From Cerasicoccus sp. TK19100 (GTDB lineage: Bacteria > Verrucomicrobiota > Verrucomicrobiia > Opitutales > Cerasicoccaceae), in assembly GCF_027257155.1 (NCBI RefSeq), contig NZ_JAPWDU010000006.1:1-64000 (forward strand): 64,000 nt of DNA, in the 5' to 3' direction. The notes beneath the pieces are model-generated. The model saw only the letters and a program-made list of their open reading frames with translations, searched no databases and had not been told where the DNA came from. A program made the translations under genes and the position numbers. Positions 51,340 through 60,119 of this stretch are shown here, one piece after another. Every line of letters starts with the position of its first letter. The stretch's first letter is position 1.

Positions 51340-51478
51340 GAGATTAAAGTGGGCAAATTAAAAATTAAAGAACAGAGCGTCTGGCAAGTGGAGTAAAGCT
51401 GGCTTCACCACTTTTGCTCCGGTCATACAGATGCGTTCCGCAAATCTTTAATCTTTAATTTGCTCACTTTAATCTTCG
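51340..51478. repeat. Heptad-word inverted arms between ABM gene and lysC
   Basis: The left arm (51340-51372) reads AGATTAA, AGTGGGC, AAATTAA, AAATTAA in 7-base steps. The right arm (51441-51478) is its complement with CTTTAAT, CTTTAAT, TTGCTCA, CTTTAAT. The two agree at about 29 of 33 positions. The loop of about 68 bases is unrelated. This is the best-paired member of the family. Confidence 0.82.
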
Positions 51479-51485
51479 GCGCGTT

Positions 51486-52700
51486 TTACGCGCCGAGTCC
51501 GAAGCCGTCGTGGGCGGCTTGGGTGGCCTTAGCGGCGTCTTCCAGATCGATGGCGACGGAGATGCGGATTTCCGACGTGGAGATCATCTGGATGTTCACG
51601 TTGTGCTTGGCGAGGATGTCGAACAACGTTGCGGCAACGCCAGCATGGCTGCGCATGCCCACGCCCACCACGGACAGCTTGGCGATGTCGCCGGTGTAGT
51701 TGACGGTGCCGCCGCCGATTTCAGCGAGGACCTTTTCCACGGCTGTAGTGGCACGGTGGACATCGTCCTTGGGCACGGTGAAGGTCAGATTCGCCGCGCC
51801 GCCGCGACCAACGTTCTGCACGATCATGTCGACGATGACGTTAGCTTCGCCGAGCGCTTTGAAAACGCGGGCTGCCGTGCCGGGCTTATCCGGCAGGTCG
51901 CTAACGGTGATCTTGGCCTGGTTCTTATCCAGCGCGACGCCGCTGACGACGACGTCTTCCATGGAGGGGACTTCTGCTTTCACGATGGTTCCGGGTTGGT
52001 CATTAAAACTGCTGCGCACTTCGAAGATGACGCCATGCTTCTGCGCAAACTCCACGGAGCGCGCCTGCATGACCTTGGAGCCCATCGAGGCGAGCTCCAG
52101 CATTTCTTCATAGCTGATTTCGTTAATCTTACGGGCGTTGGGGACGACGCGGGGGTCGGCGGTGTAGACGCCATCCACGTCGGTGAAAATCTGGCAAAGG
52201 TCGGCCTTGAGCCCCGCGGCCAGCGCCACGGCGGAGAGGTCGCTGCCTCCACGGCCCAGCGTGGTGATCTCGCCCTGGTCGTTGCGACCCTGGAAGCCGG
52301 CCACGATGACGACTTCGCCCATGGCGAGGCGCTCATGGATATCGCCGCCGGTGATGTCGATAATGCGGGCGCGGGTGTGTTCACCATCGGTGACAAAGCC
52401 GGCCTGGTGGCCGAGGCGGGATACGGCGGGCTGGCCGAGGGCGTGGAGCGCCATGGCGGTCAGTGCGATGGTTTCCTGTTCGCCGCAAGCCAGCAGCATG
52501 TCCATCTCGCGCTCAGCGGGCTGGGGGTTAATCTGTTTGGCGCGATCCACGAGCTCGTTGGTCACGCCACCGCGGGCGCTGACAACCACGACGACCTGGT
52601 GGCCCTGGTCGACGAAGCTCTTGATGCGGCGCGCCACATTCTGGATGCGGTCCACGTCCTTCACGGAGGTGCCGCCGTATTTTTGCACAATTAACGCCAT
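51486..52700 (-). CDS. lysC: Aspartate kinase (lysine-sensitive type by family)
   Basis: A 404-residue enzyme from the ATG at 52700 (MALIVQKYGGTSV); the open frame extends 17 codons upstream but this start matches the family. It phosphorylates aspartate, the first step toward Lys, Thr, Met and diaminopimelate. The kinase core shows KYGGTSVKDVDRI, SARGGVTNELVD, GFQGRNDQGEITTLGRGGSDLSAVALAA and DVDGVYTADPRVV. The last ~150 residues hold two ACT domains (GVALDKNQAKITVSDLPDKPG and VVGVGMRSHAGVAATLFDILA), where end-product amino acids bind. No lysine riboswitch is visible upstream. Confidence 0.95.
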   Translation of the reverse strand: MALIVQKYGGTSVKDVDRIQNVARRIKSFVDQGHQVVVVVSARGGVTNELVDRAKQINPQPAEREMDMLLACGEQETIALTAMALHALGQPAVSRLGHQAGFVTDGEHTRARIIDITGGDIHERLAMGEVVIVAGFQGRNDQGEITTLGRGGSDLSAVALAAGLKADLCQIFTDVDGVYTADPRVVPNARKINEISYEEMLELASMGSKVMQARSVEFAQKHGVIFEVRSSFNDQPGTIVKAEVPSMEDVVVSGVALDKNQAKITVSDLPDKPGTAARVFKALGEANVIVDMIVQNVGRGGAANLTFTVPKDDVHRATTAVEKVLAEIGGGTVNYTGDIAKLSVVGVGMRSHAGVAATLFDILAKHNVNIQMISTSEIRISVAIDLEDAAKATQAAHDGFGLGA

Positions 52701-52907
52701 GGGATTTTTTAGAAGCCGATAAGAAAACACGAATCCAGCCGGTTGTTTCAATACTAAAGAGGCGGCCGTGTTGATTGCGAAAAAGATGAGCGCGGCAGTG
52801 TGATCAGGGAAGGATACGAATACCCTTTATAGTGTCATAGTTCGTAGTGTTATTTGCTTGCTAGTTGTTGGTTTGCGTAAAATCTCGATGCAAACGAGAA
52901 ATATCCT

Positions 52908-53531
52908 ATGCAAATTTTCACTAACCCCAAGGGCATCTTTGAAACACTTTTGGCGCTTGGTCCCGACTACATCGTAACCGCCAATCCAAGGGACGCCGAG
53001 CTGACTTCGGCGGCAGGGGCGCTTCAGCGGGACGCCGCCAATTTGCCAAAAGGTGCCAAAGTCATTCCCTTTGGGACGATCAAGCGCATCCAATATAACG
53101 AGAAAAAGCCGGATGAGCTGGATATCTCTTACAAAGTTGGCAAAGAAAGTAAATCGGCCAGCTTCAGCTTCGTATCTGACGATGAATTGGTGGCGGTCTA
53201 CAGCCAATTGAAGCAGAATTTGTCGGGATTTACTGAAAAGCGGCAGGAGCTGAATGCCGTGACGGCTGCGATTAAGCCACTAATCTTCACGGTGTTTTTT
53301 GCGGCGGTTACGTACGGATTTTTCCGTGGCGCTCAGGATCTAGCCAGTGGCGCTGATGCGGACACTTCCGGGCGTCGTGGTCTCATCAAAAAGGTGTTCG
53401 TTTGGCTGTTGGAGGTGCTTGGGCCGATAGGGGTGCTGATCGTGGGCGGTATTATCGTTGCCCTCTGCATTGTCTCACTGGTCAAGCGCGTGGGCAACCC
53501 GCCAGTGTTTGTTTCTCTGATTAGGCAGTAG
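52908..53531 (+). CDS. Membrane protein of unknown function with a PH-like N-terminal part
   Basis: A 207-residue protein. The first ~110 residues are soluble, with KVIPFGTIKRIQYNEKKPDELDISYK-type sequence that resembles a bacterial PH-like domain by strand pattern. Two transmembrane helices follow (AAIKPLIFTVFFAAVTYGFF and GPIGVLIVGGIIVALCIVSLV). It is divergent from lysC. I recognise no family. Confidence 0.6.
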   Translation: MQIFTNPKGIFETLLALGPDYIVTANPRDAELTSAAGALQRDAANLPKGAKVIPFGTIKRIQYNEKKPDELDISYKVGKESKSASFSFVSDDELVAVYSQLKQNLSGFTEKRQELNAVTAAIKPLIFTVFFAAVTYGFFRGAQDLASGADADTSGRRGLIKKVFVWLLEVLGPIGVLIVGGIIVALCIVSLVKRVGNPPVFVSLIRQ

Positions 53532-53597
53532 CCTTGCGCCTTGCTAGGACGCTAAAAATCACTGCGGCCTGATTGGCCAAGCTCGATGGAAAGTGCT

Positions 53598-54602
53598 CTA
53601 GATGCTTGATTTCCGCACGACGAGTTCGGGGGCCAGCTTGAGGGATTCGACCGGTTCGCCTTCCATGAGCTTTTCGAGCATATCCACGGCGAGGCGGCCA
53701 CGCTGAGCGAATTTCTGGTCGATACTGGTCAGTGGCACGCTGCAAGTTTCGCAGAAGGGGGAATTGTCGATACCGGTGATTTTGACATCGCCCGGGATGC
53801 TGACACCGCGGCTGAGCAGCTCATTGATCGCGTAAACGGCCTGGGTGTCGGACTGCGCACAAATGCCGTCAATTTCGACCCCCGATTCGAGCGCACCGAT
53901 GAGCGCGCCACGGGCGGTGGAGCCGTAAAAGCCCTCCTGGCCGTGGGGCATGCCAAAAATGAGGCGTTCGTTGACGGGGCGGCCGGCTTCCTCCAAGGCG
54001 CGGCGGTAGCCATTGGTGCGCTGCGGCATGGTGTCGAAGGTGGCGATGCTTTCGCAGCCCTGCTCGATCAAGTGCTTGGTGCTGAGGTAGGTCGTGTTCT
54101 CTTCGATCAGGCCGACGTTGGGGATCTTTTCATGGATCGGGTTGCTGAAAGTGCTGACGAGCTTCAGGCCTTCCTTTTGTAGCTTAAGCAACTCGGGGAC
54201 CGCCTCAATGTGGTAAACGCCGCTGAGCACAACGCCGTCGACCATGCCGGTGTGCAGGTCTTGCAGGCGCTGAATGTAGTCGTCATATTCGGTGACGAAG
54301 TTGAGCATCATGCGCAGGTTGTGTTTGTGCGCAGACTCCGCCATCCCTTCCAGGGTGTCTTCGGTGATCGTGGCCCCCTTGGAGCCGATGCGATGCAGAA
54401 AGACGCTGATGGCACCCTGGCGCTTGGCCAGGAGGGCGATCGAGTTAAAATTCCGCTTATAGCCGAGCTCTTCGGCTTTGGCCTTAATGGCTTCGATCAG
54501 TTCCTTGCGGGCACCGGTGGTGCCCAGCTTGTCGTTGATGACTTTGGAAACGAGGGATACGGAAACGCCGACTTCGTCAGCAATATCTTTCAGGCTGGCC
54601 AT
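53598..54602 (-). CDS. LacI-family transcriptional regulator
   Basis: A 334-residue LacI regulator. The N-terminal helix-turn-helix is SLKDIADEVGVSVSLVSKVINDKLG (residues 3-27). The ligand domain includes LVSTFSNPIHEKIPNVGL, YRRALEEAGRPVNERLIFG and PGDVKITGIDNSPFCETCSVPLTSIDQ. It represses or activates a sugar-use operon, but no target gene is adjacent. It is followed on the chromosome by an unrelated membrane gene. The last bases overlap GAAAGTGCTCTAG, which matches one end of the MITE-like element at 46 kb. Confidence 0.9.
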   Translation of the reverse strand: MASLKDIADEVGVSVSLVSKVINDKLGTTGARKELIEAIKAKAEELGYKRNFNSIALLAKRQGAISVFLHRIGSKGATITEDTLEGMAESAHKHNLRMMLNFVTEYDDYIQRLQDLHTGMVDGVVLSGVYHIEAVPELLKLQKEGLKLVSTFSNPIHEKIPNVGLIEENTTYLSTKHLIEQGCESIATFDTMPQRTNGYRRALEEAGRPVNERLIFGMPHGQEGFYGSTARGALIGALESGVEIDGICAQSDTQAVYAINELLSRGVSIPGDVKITGIDNSPFCETCSVPLTSIDQKFAQRGRLAVDMLEKLMEGEPVESLKLAPELVVRKSSI

Positions 54603-54773
54603 AGGGGGTTATTGAATGGGTTCAATTTGAGGTTTGTGGATGAGGCAATCCGAACAGCATTCAGGAGGGGAGGGGTGCTGTTACCAATTGGCTTACTCGA
54701 AATATTAATCGCTGTATCAATTGATCTGGCAAGCTTGGAGTTATTTGATTTGGCGTGAAATGGGTACGCAAAA

Positions 54774-54800
54774 AACGCCGGCCATGAAGACCGGCGTTTT
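54774..54800 (-). terminator. Terminator of the RRM protein gene
   Basis: On the minus strand AACGCCGGT and CCGGCGTT around a TTCATGG loop form a stem of 8-9 bp followed by TTTTTTG. It lies about 100 bases after the RRM gene and can also work in the other direction. Confidence 0.8.
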
Positions 54801-54905
54801 AAAATCTATTCGGAAAGGATGTTGGTTGGCGACGACCCTTGCCGGGCCGTCAGCCTCGTAAAACAGCTGTCTTGAGCTGGAATTCTGGAAAGCTCGTAAG
54901 CTGTC

Positions 54906-55376
54906 TTAGAAGGAGCGACGATCACGACCGCCGCTGGAGCCGCCGCGTTCACGCTTGCGAAAACCGCCATCGTCGCCGCCACGGTAGCCACCGCCACCGC
55001 CGCCGTCACGACTGCCACGGTAACCACCGCCGCCGCCGCCGCCGTCGCGACCGCCACGGAAGCCACCGCCTCCGCCGCCTCGCTTGAAGCCGCCGCCGCC
55101 ACCGCCGCCGAAGTCACGACGCGGGGGTCGTTCTTCACGTGGGCGTGCAATGTTTACCTTAGCGGGACGACCGCCAATTTCTGCGCCGTTGAGTGCTTCA
55201 ACAGCTGCGTTTGCTTCTTCTTCGCTCTCCATGGAGACGAAGGCGAAGCCTTTGGAACGGCCGGTTTCGCGGTCGATGATGACTTTTGCCGAAGTAACTT
55301 CGCCATGGGCACCAAAAATGCCCATTAGCTCGTCATCGGTGAGATCGTAGGGAATATTCCCAACGTAGATGTCCAC
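54906..55376 (-). CDS. RRM-type glycine-rich RNA-binding protein
   Basis: A 156-residue protein from the GTG at 55376 ([11 protein letters not shown]). A longer open frame continues upstream, but the RRM begins at this start and the upstream sequence is not protein-like. RNP2 is IYVGNI (residues 3-8) and RNP1 is KGFAFVSM (42-49). Residues about 89-156 are an Arg/Gly-rich tail ([12 protein letters not shown] and similar, with RGG-like repeats). Such proteins in cyanobacteria and Bacteroidetes bind mRNA and are cold-induced. The 5' leader has two small hairpins (55401-55430 and 55451-55465). Confidence 0.88.
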   Translation of the reverse strand: MDIYVGNIPYDLTDDELMGIFGAHGEVTSAKVIIDRETGRSKGFAFVSMESEEEANAAVEALNGAEIGGRPAKVNIARPREERPPRRDFGGGGGGGFKRGGGGGGFRGGRDGGGGGGGYRGSRDGGGGGGYRGGDDGGFRKRERGGSSGGRDRRSF

Positions 55377-55582
55377 TGTCTTGATTCTTTTCTTGTTCAG
55401 CGCCGGAGGATAACGAACTGGATTCCGGCGCCCCGAACCAAGCTCACGATGGGTGATTCTCACCCTTGAGTCTTTTGCCGAGTAACGGTGCCCGGTTTTT
55501 TGCCACGCACCTTTCCCAGTAAAAACGCCTGTGTGTATGGGACATTTAAATGCCACTTGCAAGAAAGAACTATATTACGGAG

Positions 55583-55694
55583 TAGTTACGACTTCTCAGT
55601 TACGCGTGCTGAGTTTCGAGTTGCGCGTTGGAAAGCGAGAGCAGAGCTACCTCTTCAATGCGCAACTCGTAACTCGAAACTCACCAACTGATAC
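55583..55694. repeat. Heptad-word inverted arms before the GPP34 gene
   Basis: The left arm is seven heptads in a row from 55583: TAGTTAC, GACTTCT, CAGTTAC, GCGTGCT, GAGTTTC, GAGTTGC, GCGTTGG. The right arm (55660-55694), read in reverse, has CAGTTGG, TGAGTTTC, GAGTTAC, GAGTTGC. The GAGTT words match those after rpoC. The loop is about 28 bases. Confidence 0.82.
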
Positions 55695-55741
55695 TAAAAA
55701 AGAGCTTTCCGCCGCCGGGCAAAATCGTTTCACTGCCGACC

Positions 55742-56392
55742 ATGACATTTGCCGAGCAGCTACTAATACTCGCCCTGGACCCGAAAACCGGAAAATTTCA
55801 CGCCCTTCCGCGCAAGTCGCTGGAGATCGGCCTTGCCGGCGCTTTCCTGATGGAAATGACTTTCCGCAACATCATCGACTCCGATGCGGAGAATGTCATC
55901 GTGCTGCAGGAGTCCTACCCACAGCGACCGTTGCTCAACTCCGCTCTGCAAGTGGTGCGCGAGGGGGACAAGGAAGTGCCGCTGCGCAAGGCAATCGGTC
56001 GTCTGGCGTTGCAGGGTAAGTTGCTCGTTTCCAAGACCTTGGAGCGCCTTGTGGAGGAAGAAGTCCTCGACAAGAAGGACAAGGTGTTTTTCGTGCGCAA
56101 GCTCAAGGCCCCCGTTTATCCGCAGGCGGACGACCGCCCCCGCGCCGATGTGGTGAACCAGATCCGCAGCCTGGTGCTGAACCCGGAAGAGATTCCCAGC
56201 CCGGAAGAGGCCGCTTTGTTGGCACTCGTCGAGGCCTGCCGCCTCCAGCGCAAGATTTTTACCGAAGAAGAGCGCGACGATTTCGAAGCCCGCTTCCAGC
56301 AACTCGCCGCAATGGACCTCGTGGGCATCGCCATCGTGGACGCGGTCCGCGCCGCCCGCGATAAGGAGTTGCTCGACCTCGCGGCTGACTAA
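55742..56392 (+). CDS. GPP34 (Golgi phosphoprotein 3-like) family protein
   Basis: A 216-residue soluble protein. The opening TFAEQLLILALDPKTGKF, EIGLAGAFLMEMTFRNII, and later LLVSKTLERLVEEEVLDKKDKVFF match the helical GPP34/GOLPH3 family. Eukaryotic members bind phosphatidylinositol 4-phosphate at Golgi membranes; the role of bacterial ones is not settled. It stands alone between the RRM gene and tilS, preceded by a heptad-repeat inverted pair. Confidence 0.82.
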   Translation: MTFAEQLLILALDPKTGKFHALPRKSLEIGLAGAFLMEMTFRNIIDSDAENVIVLQESYPQRPLLNSALQVVREGDKEVPLRKAIGRLALQGKLLVSKTLERLVEEEVLDKKDKVFFVRKLKAPVYPQADDRPRADVVNQIRSLVLNPEEIPSPEEAALLALVEACRLQRKIFTEEERDDFEARFQQLAAMDLVGIAIVDAVRAARDKELLDLAAD

Positions 56393-56484
56393 TTTCCTCC
56401 CATCCCCTGTAAAACATTCGCCAAACGGCGTCGCTGCTTCGGCTGGTGTCGCAATTTTTGGCTCCCTGCGCATAGTCTTACATC

Positions 56485-57906
56485 GTGACTGATTGGTTCC
56501 AACAAGCACTGCGCCTCGCCGACCTCTGGAAGGAGGAGCCCCTGCACCCCGCCGCGATCCATGTGATCGAGCAGTTTAAGGTGAGTTGGGGCGTTGCTTG
56601 TTCGGGGGGGGCGGATTCGCTTGCGCTGCTGCTGCTGTTGTGGGCGCGCTATCCGCAGCGTCGGGGCCGGCTGCGTGTGTTGCATTTTAACCACGGATTG
56701 CGCGGCGCGAATGCGGATGCGGATGCCGAATTCGTGCGCGTGGTCGCCAATGGCCTGGGTTTGGAGTTCCGGCTGGGCCGGGCTGATTTTTCCCCTGGCA
56801 CCAAAGTGGGCGAGGGAGAACTGCGCGCGGCGCGGCTGAAGTTTTTCTCGGAGGCGGATTGCGCGGTCGTTTGCCTGGGCCACCACGCCAACGATGTTGC
56901 CGAGACCCAGCTCATGCGGCTGACTCGCGGTTCGGGTGCTGAGGGTTTCGCGGCCCCGCGTCCGGTGAGCCAGCCTGCGCGCAATAGCCCCGTCCACCTG
57001 CGCCCGATGCTGGAGTGGTCGCGCGAGGCGATTGTCGACGGCTTGCGCCAATTAGAGATTCCGTGGCGTGAAGACGCCAGCAACCAAACCGGTGACTACT
57101 TCCGCAATCGGATTCGCCACCAGGTCTGGCCCGCGCTTCAGGAGGCGAGCCATGGCGACGCCCTGCAAGGCGCGATCCGCGCACGCCAACTTTTAGAAGA
57201 AGACGCCGATGCCCTCGACTCGTGGCTGGAGGCAGTCTATCCGGCCAAAGAGCACAAGGAACACCTCGCGCCCAACGGCCTGCGCGGCAAACCCAGGGCG
57301 CTCTGGCGCCGGGCGCTGGTCCGCTGGCTCGCGCGGATGGGACTGCTGGAGAATTTATCCGCTGGAGCCGTGGATGACCTGCTGCTGAGCTGGATTGAGG
57401 AGTCGCCGCTTCGCTTCAGCGTGGGCAAGGGAAAGTTTCTCGTGGCCGACGACCATGGCGTCATCCGTTTGCGCTTGGATGAGCGGGCACCGAGCTGGCG
57501 AGCGCATTCGCTGACGCCGGGCTCCGGTTTGGCCTTGCCTGATGCCGGCCTGCTGATGTGCCACCGGGCCAGCCTGGATGACAGCCTCAATGCGCAAATC
57601 CGCAGTGGCCAATTTTCCGAATACGAGCGCGTTTATTTGAATCTGGCTTCCCTCGATGATGAGCCGTTGACCGTGCGCCTGTGGCAGCCGGGCGACCGTT
57701 ATCGCCCACTCGGTAGCCCGGGCATGCGCAAGCTCCAGGATTGCTTCACCGACCGGAAAATTCCCGAAAGGGAACGAAAGCGCCTGCCCGTGGTCTGTGA
57801 TAGCCACGGAGCCATTCTTTGGGTCCCCGGATTGCCCCCAAGTGAGAGCGCCCGCATCGTATCGGCGTGCAAAACGGCTCTAATGTTGACTTACCGGGGA
57901 ATCTAG
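56485..57906 (+). CDS. tilS: tRNA(Ile)-lysidine synthase
   Basis: A 473-residue enzyme starting at GTG (TDWFQQALRLADLW). The PP-loop ATPase motif is ACSGGADSLALLLLLW with SGGADS near residues 40-45. HFNHGLRGANADADAEFV, CLGHHANDVAETQLMRL and the C-terminal TilS domain with LWQPGDRYRPLGSPGMRKLQDC follow. It adds lysine to C34 of the minor tRNA-Ile so that AUA is read correctly. The length is on the long side, as in many TilS with both C-terminal domains. ftsH follows after 29 bp, a common bacterial order. Confidence 0.95.
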   Translation: MTDWFQQALRLADLWKEEPLHPAAIHVIEQFKVSWGVACSGGADSLALLLLLWARYPQRRGRLRVLHFNHGLRGANADADAEFVRVVANGLGLEFRLGRADFSPGTKVGEGELRAARLKFFSEADCAVVCLGHHANDVAETQLMRLTRGSGAEGFAAPRPVSQPARNSPVHLRPMLEWSREAIVDGLRQLEIPWREDASNQTGDYFRNRIRHQVWPALQEASHGDALQGAIRARQLLEEDADALDSWLEAVYPAKEHKEHLAPNGLRGKPRALWRRALVRWLARMGLLENLSAGAVDDLLLSWIEESPLRFSVGKGKFLVADDHGVIRLRLDERAPSWRAHSLTPGSGLALPDAGLLMCHRASLDDSLNAQIRSGQFSEYERVYLNLASLDDEPLTVRLWQPGDRYRPLGSPGMRKLQDCFTDRKIPERERKRLPVVCDSHGAILWVPGLPPSESARIVSACKTALMLTYRGI

Positions 57907-57935
57907 GTGATTATTGATACTCTTTTTACCTGTAA

Positions 57936-60065
57936 ATGAGCGAGAACGACGAAAAACGCGACGACGCGCAAAAAAATCCGCCGCCAGGGTCATTTCATCC
58001 GAAAATGATCTTCATTTGGCTGGCAGTAATCACTGCGATCGTCCTTCTGTGGCGCCTGTCGCCCGGTCAGCCGACCGGTGCAGAGCAACTGACCGTATCC
58101 GAACTGATTCGCAAGGCCGAAAACGGCGAGCTGAATGAGCTTTACCTGAAGGAGGACCCCAGCGGCGGCCGTCAGTGGTACTCCATGTGGGGCACGCTGA
58201 AAAACCCGAATGCCAAGGTGGACACCACTGCTGATGAAGCTGCGGACACCAAGGGATCGACGGATTTGGCCAAGGATGAAGGTTCTAATAAGAATAACAA
58301 TATCCCCACGACCGCGAAGGATGACGACCTTATCCAGTTTACCTGTTCGGGTAAGTTGACTGACTCGCGTTATGATTTGCTAACGAGCCCGGACGCGCCG
58401 TACAAGGTCGTCGCCAAGCCGGCCAGCACCGTGATGATGGAGATTCTGGTCAATCTGTTGCCGTTCCTGATCATCATTGGCCTGATTTATTTCCTCTTTG
58501 TTCGCCAGCTCAAGATGGCTGGCAAGGGCGCGATGTCCTTCGGCAAGAGCCGCGCGAAGCTGCTCACCCGCGACAAGGATCGCTTCCTCTTTAAGGACGT
58601 GGCCGGTTGCGACGAGGCCAAAGAAGAAGTCTCCGAAGTGGTGGACTTCTTGAAGGACCCGAAGAAATTCCAGAAGATCGGCGGTAAAGTGCCCAAGGGC
58701 GTGCTCATGGTGGGCCCTCCTGGCACGGGTAAAACCCTGCTCGCCAAGGCTGTGGCCGGTGAGGCAGACGTGCCGTTCTTCTCCATTTCCGGTTCGGACT
58801 TCGTGGAAATGTTTGTCGGCGTGGGTGCCGCACGTGTTCGCGATATGTTCGAGCAAGGCCGCAAGAACGCGCCGTGCATTGTCTTTATCGACGAAATCGA
58901 CGCCGTCGGTCGCCAGCGTGGTGCCGGCTTGGGCGGCGGTAATGACGAGCGCGAGCAAACGCTCAATTCGCTGCTGGTTGAGATGGACGGTTTTGACGGC
59001 CATGAAGGCATCATCATCATCGCGGCGACGAACCGCCCGGACGTGCTCGACAAGGCGCTGCTGCGCCCCGGTCGTTTTGACCGCCAAGTGTTGATCGACC
59101 TGCCGGACCTCAAGGGCCGCGAAGAAATTCTCCGCGTGCACGCCAAAAAGATCAAGATGGCGCGCGCCATTGATTTGACCCGGGTTGCCCGCAGCACAGC
59201 AGGCTTCTCTGGCGCGGATTTGGCCAATCTGCTCAACGAAGCAGCCCTGGTTGCTGCGCGTTACGACAAATCTGAAGTCGAAGCCGCCGACATCGAGGAG
59301 GCGCGCGACAAAATTGCCTACGGTCGTGAGCGTCGCAAGCTCATGGACGAGGAGGATAAGCGCTCCACTGCCTTCCACGAAGCGGGCCACGCGCTCGTTC
59401 AAGCCGTGCTCAAAAGCAAGAACCACGAGTTGCACAAGGTGACGATTCTGCCGCGTGGCCGAGCCCTCGGCATGGCCATGCTCACGCCGACCAAGGAAGT
59501 GCTCGGCGAGACCAAGAACGACATCCTTAATTTCATCTGCTGCTGCATGGCTGGCCGCATCGGCGAAGAGCTCGAAACGGGTGATTTCTCCAGCGGTGCC
59601 TCCAGTGATATCAAGCAGGCCACCCGCGCCGCCCGCACCATGGTGTGCGATCTTGGCATGAGTGATCTTGGACCAATCGCTTTGGGTGAAAACCAGGAAC
59701 ATATCTTCCTGGCCAAGGAGATCACGCGCAATCAGGACTACTCCGAGGAAACCGCCCGCCGAATCGACTCCGAGATGCAGAAGATTCTCACCTCGCAATA
59801 CAAGCGTGCGGAGCAGATTATCGAAGAGCACCGGAAGGCGCTCGAAGGTATAGCCGAAGCCTTGCTTGAATACGAGACGATCGACGGTAAGCACGTCCAC
59901 GAAATCCTCGAGTTTGGCGAACTGCGCTCTCCGGTGATCAACAACACCACGCCTCCGCCCGAAAAGGAAGAGGAGCCAGAGAAGCCCGCCAAGAAGTCCA
60001 AGCCGAAGGAAGACGACGGCGACGAAGGTCTCCCTGGAGCCGCACCAGCCGGCATGCCCGCCTAA
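57936..60065 (+). CDS. ftsH: ATP-dependent zinc metalloprotease FtsH
   Basis: A 709-residue inner-membrane AAA+ protease. The first transmembrane helix is at about residues 25-44 ([19 protein letters not shown]), then a periplasmic domain with a low-complexity insert ([19 protein letters not shown], about 107-125), and the second helix at about 173-192. Walker A is GPPGTGKT near 259, Walker [14 protein letters not shown] near 316, SRH with [18 protein letters not shown], and the zinc motif HEAGH near 481. The C-terminal tail is rich in Lys, Glu and Pro. It degrades misassembled membrane proteins. It follows tilS closely and ends with a strong terminator. Confidence 0.97.
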   Translation: MSENDEKRDDAQKNPPPGSFHPKMIFIWLAVITAIVLLWRLSPGQPTGAEQLTVSELIRKAENGELNELYLKEDPSGGRQWYSMWGTLKNPNAKVDTTADEAADTKGSTDLAKDEGSNKNNNIPTTAKDDDLIQFTCSGKLTDSRYDLLTSPDAPYKVVAKPASTVMMEILVNLLPFLIIIGLIYFLFVRQLKMAGKGAMSFGKSRAKLLTRDKDRFLFKDVAGCDEAKEEVSEVVDFLKDPKKFQKIGGKVPKGVLMVGPPGTGKTLLAKAVAGEADVPFFSISGSDFVEMFVGVGAARVRDMFEQGRKNAPCIVFIDEIDAVGRQRGAGLGGGNDEREQTLNSLLVEMDGFDGHEGIIIIAATNRPDVLDKALLRPGRFDRQVLIDLPDLKGREEILRVHAKKIKMARAIDLTRVARSTAGFSGADLANLLNEAALVAARYDKSEVEAADIEEARDKIAYGRERRKLMDEEDKRSTAFHEAGHALVQAVLKSKNHELHKVTILPRGRALGMAMLTPTKEVLGETKNDILNFICCCMAGRIGEELETGDFSSGASSDIKQATRAARTMVCDLGMSDLGPIALGENQEHIFLAKEITRNQDYSEETARRIDSEMQKILTSQYKRAEQIIEEHRKALEGIAEALLEYETIDGKHVHEILEFGELRSPVINNTTPPPEKEEEPEKPAKKSKPKEDDGDEGLPGAAPAGMPA

Positions 60066-60075
60066 GGTGCTCTAA

Positions 60076-60092
60076 ACTTTGCAATACAAAGC
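60076..60092. repeat. Dispersed palindrome copy after ftsH
   Basis: ACTTTGCAATACAAAGC lies 11 bases after the ftsH stop and partly overlaps the 5' side of the terminator stem. It belongs to the ACTTTGCAAYRCAAAGT set. Confidence 0.5.
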
Positions 60093-60119
60093 CGCTGATT
60101 TTAGTCAGCGGCTTTTTTG
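60091..60119 (+). terminator. Terminator of ftsH
   Basis: GCCGCTGA and TCAGCGGC form an 8-bp stem with a TTTTAG loop, followed by TTTTTTG. The AraC gene converges from the other side and ends at 60101, inside it, so the same element may serve both. Confidence 0.85.

Noticed and set aside
51510-52694. A 394-codon frame antisense to lysC
   Set aside because: A shadow of lysC, which has every aspartate kinase motif.
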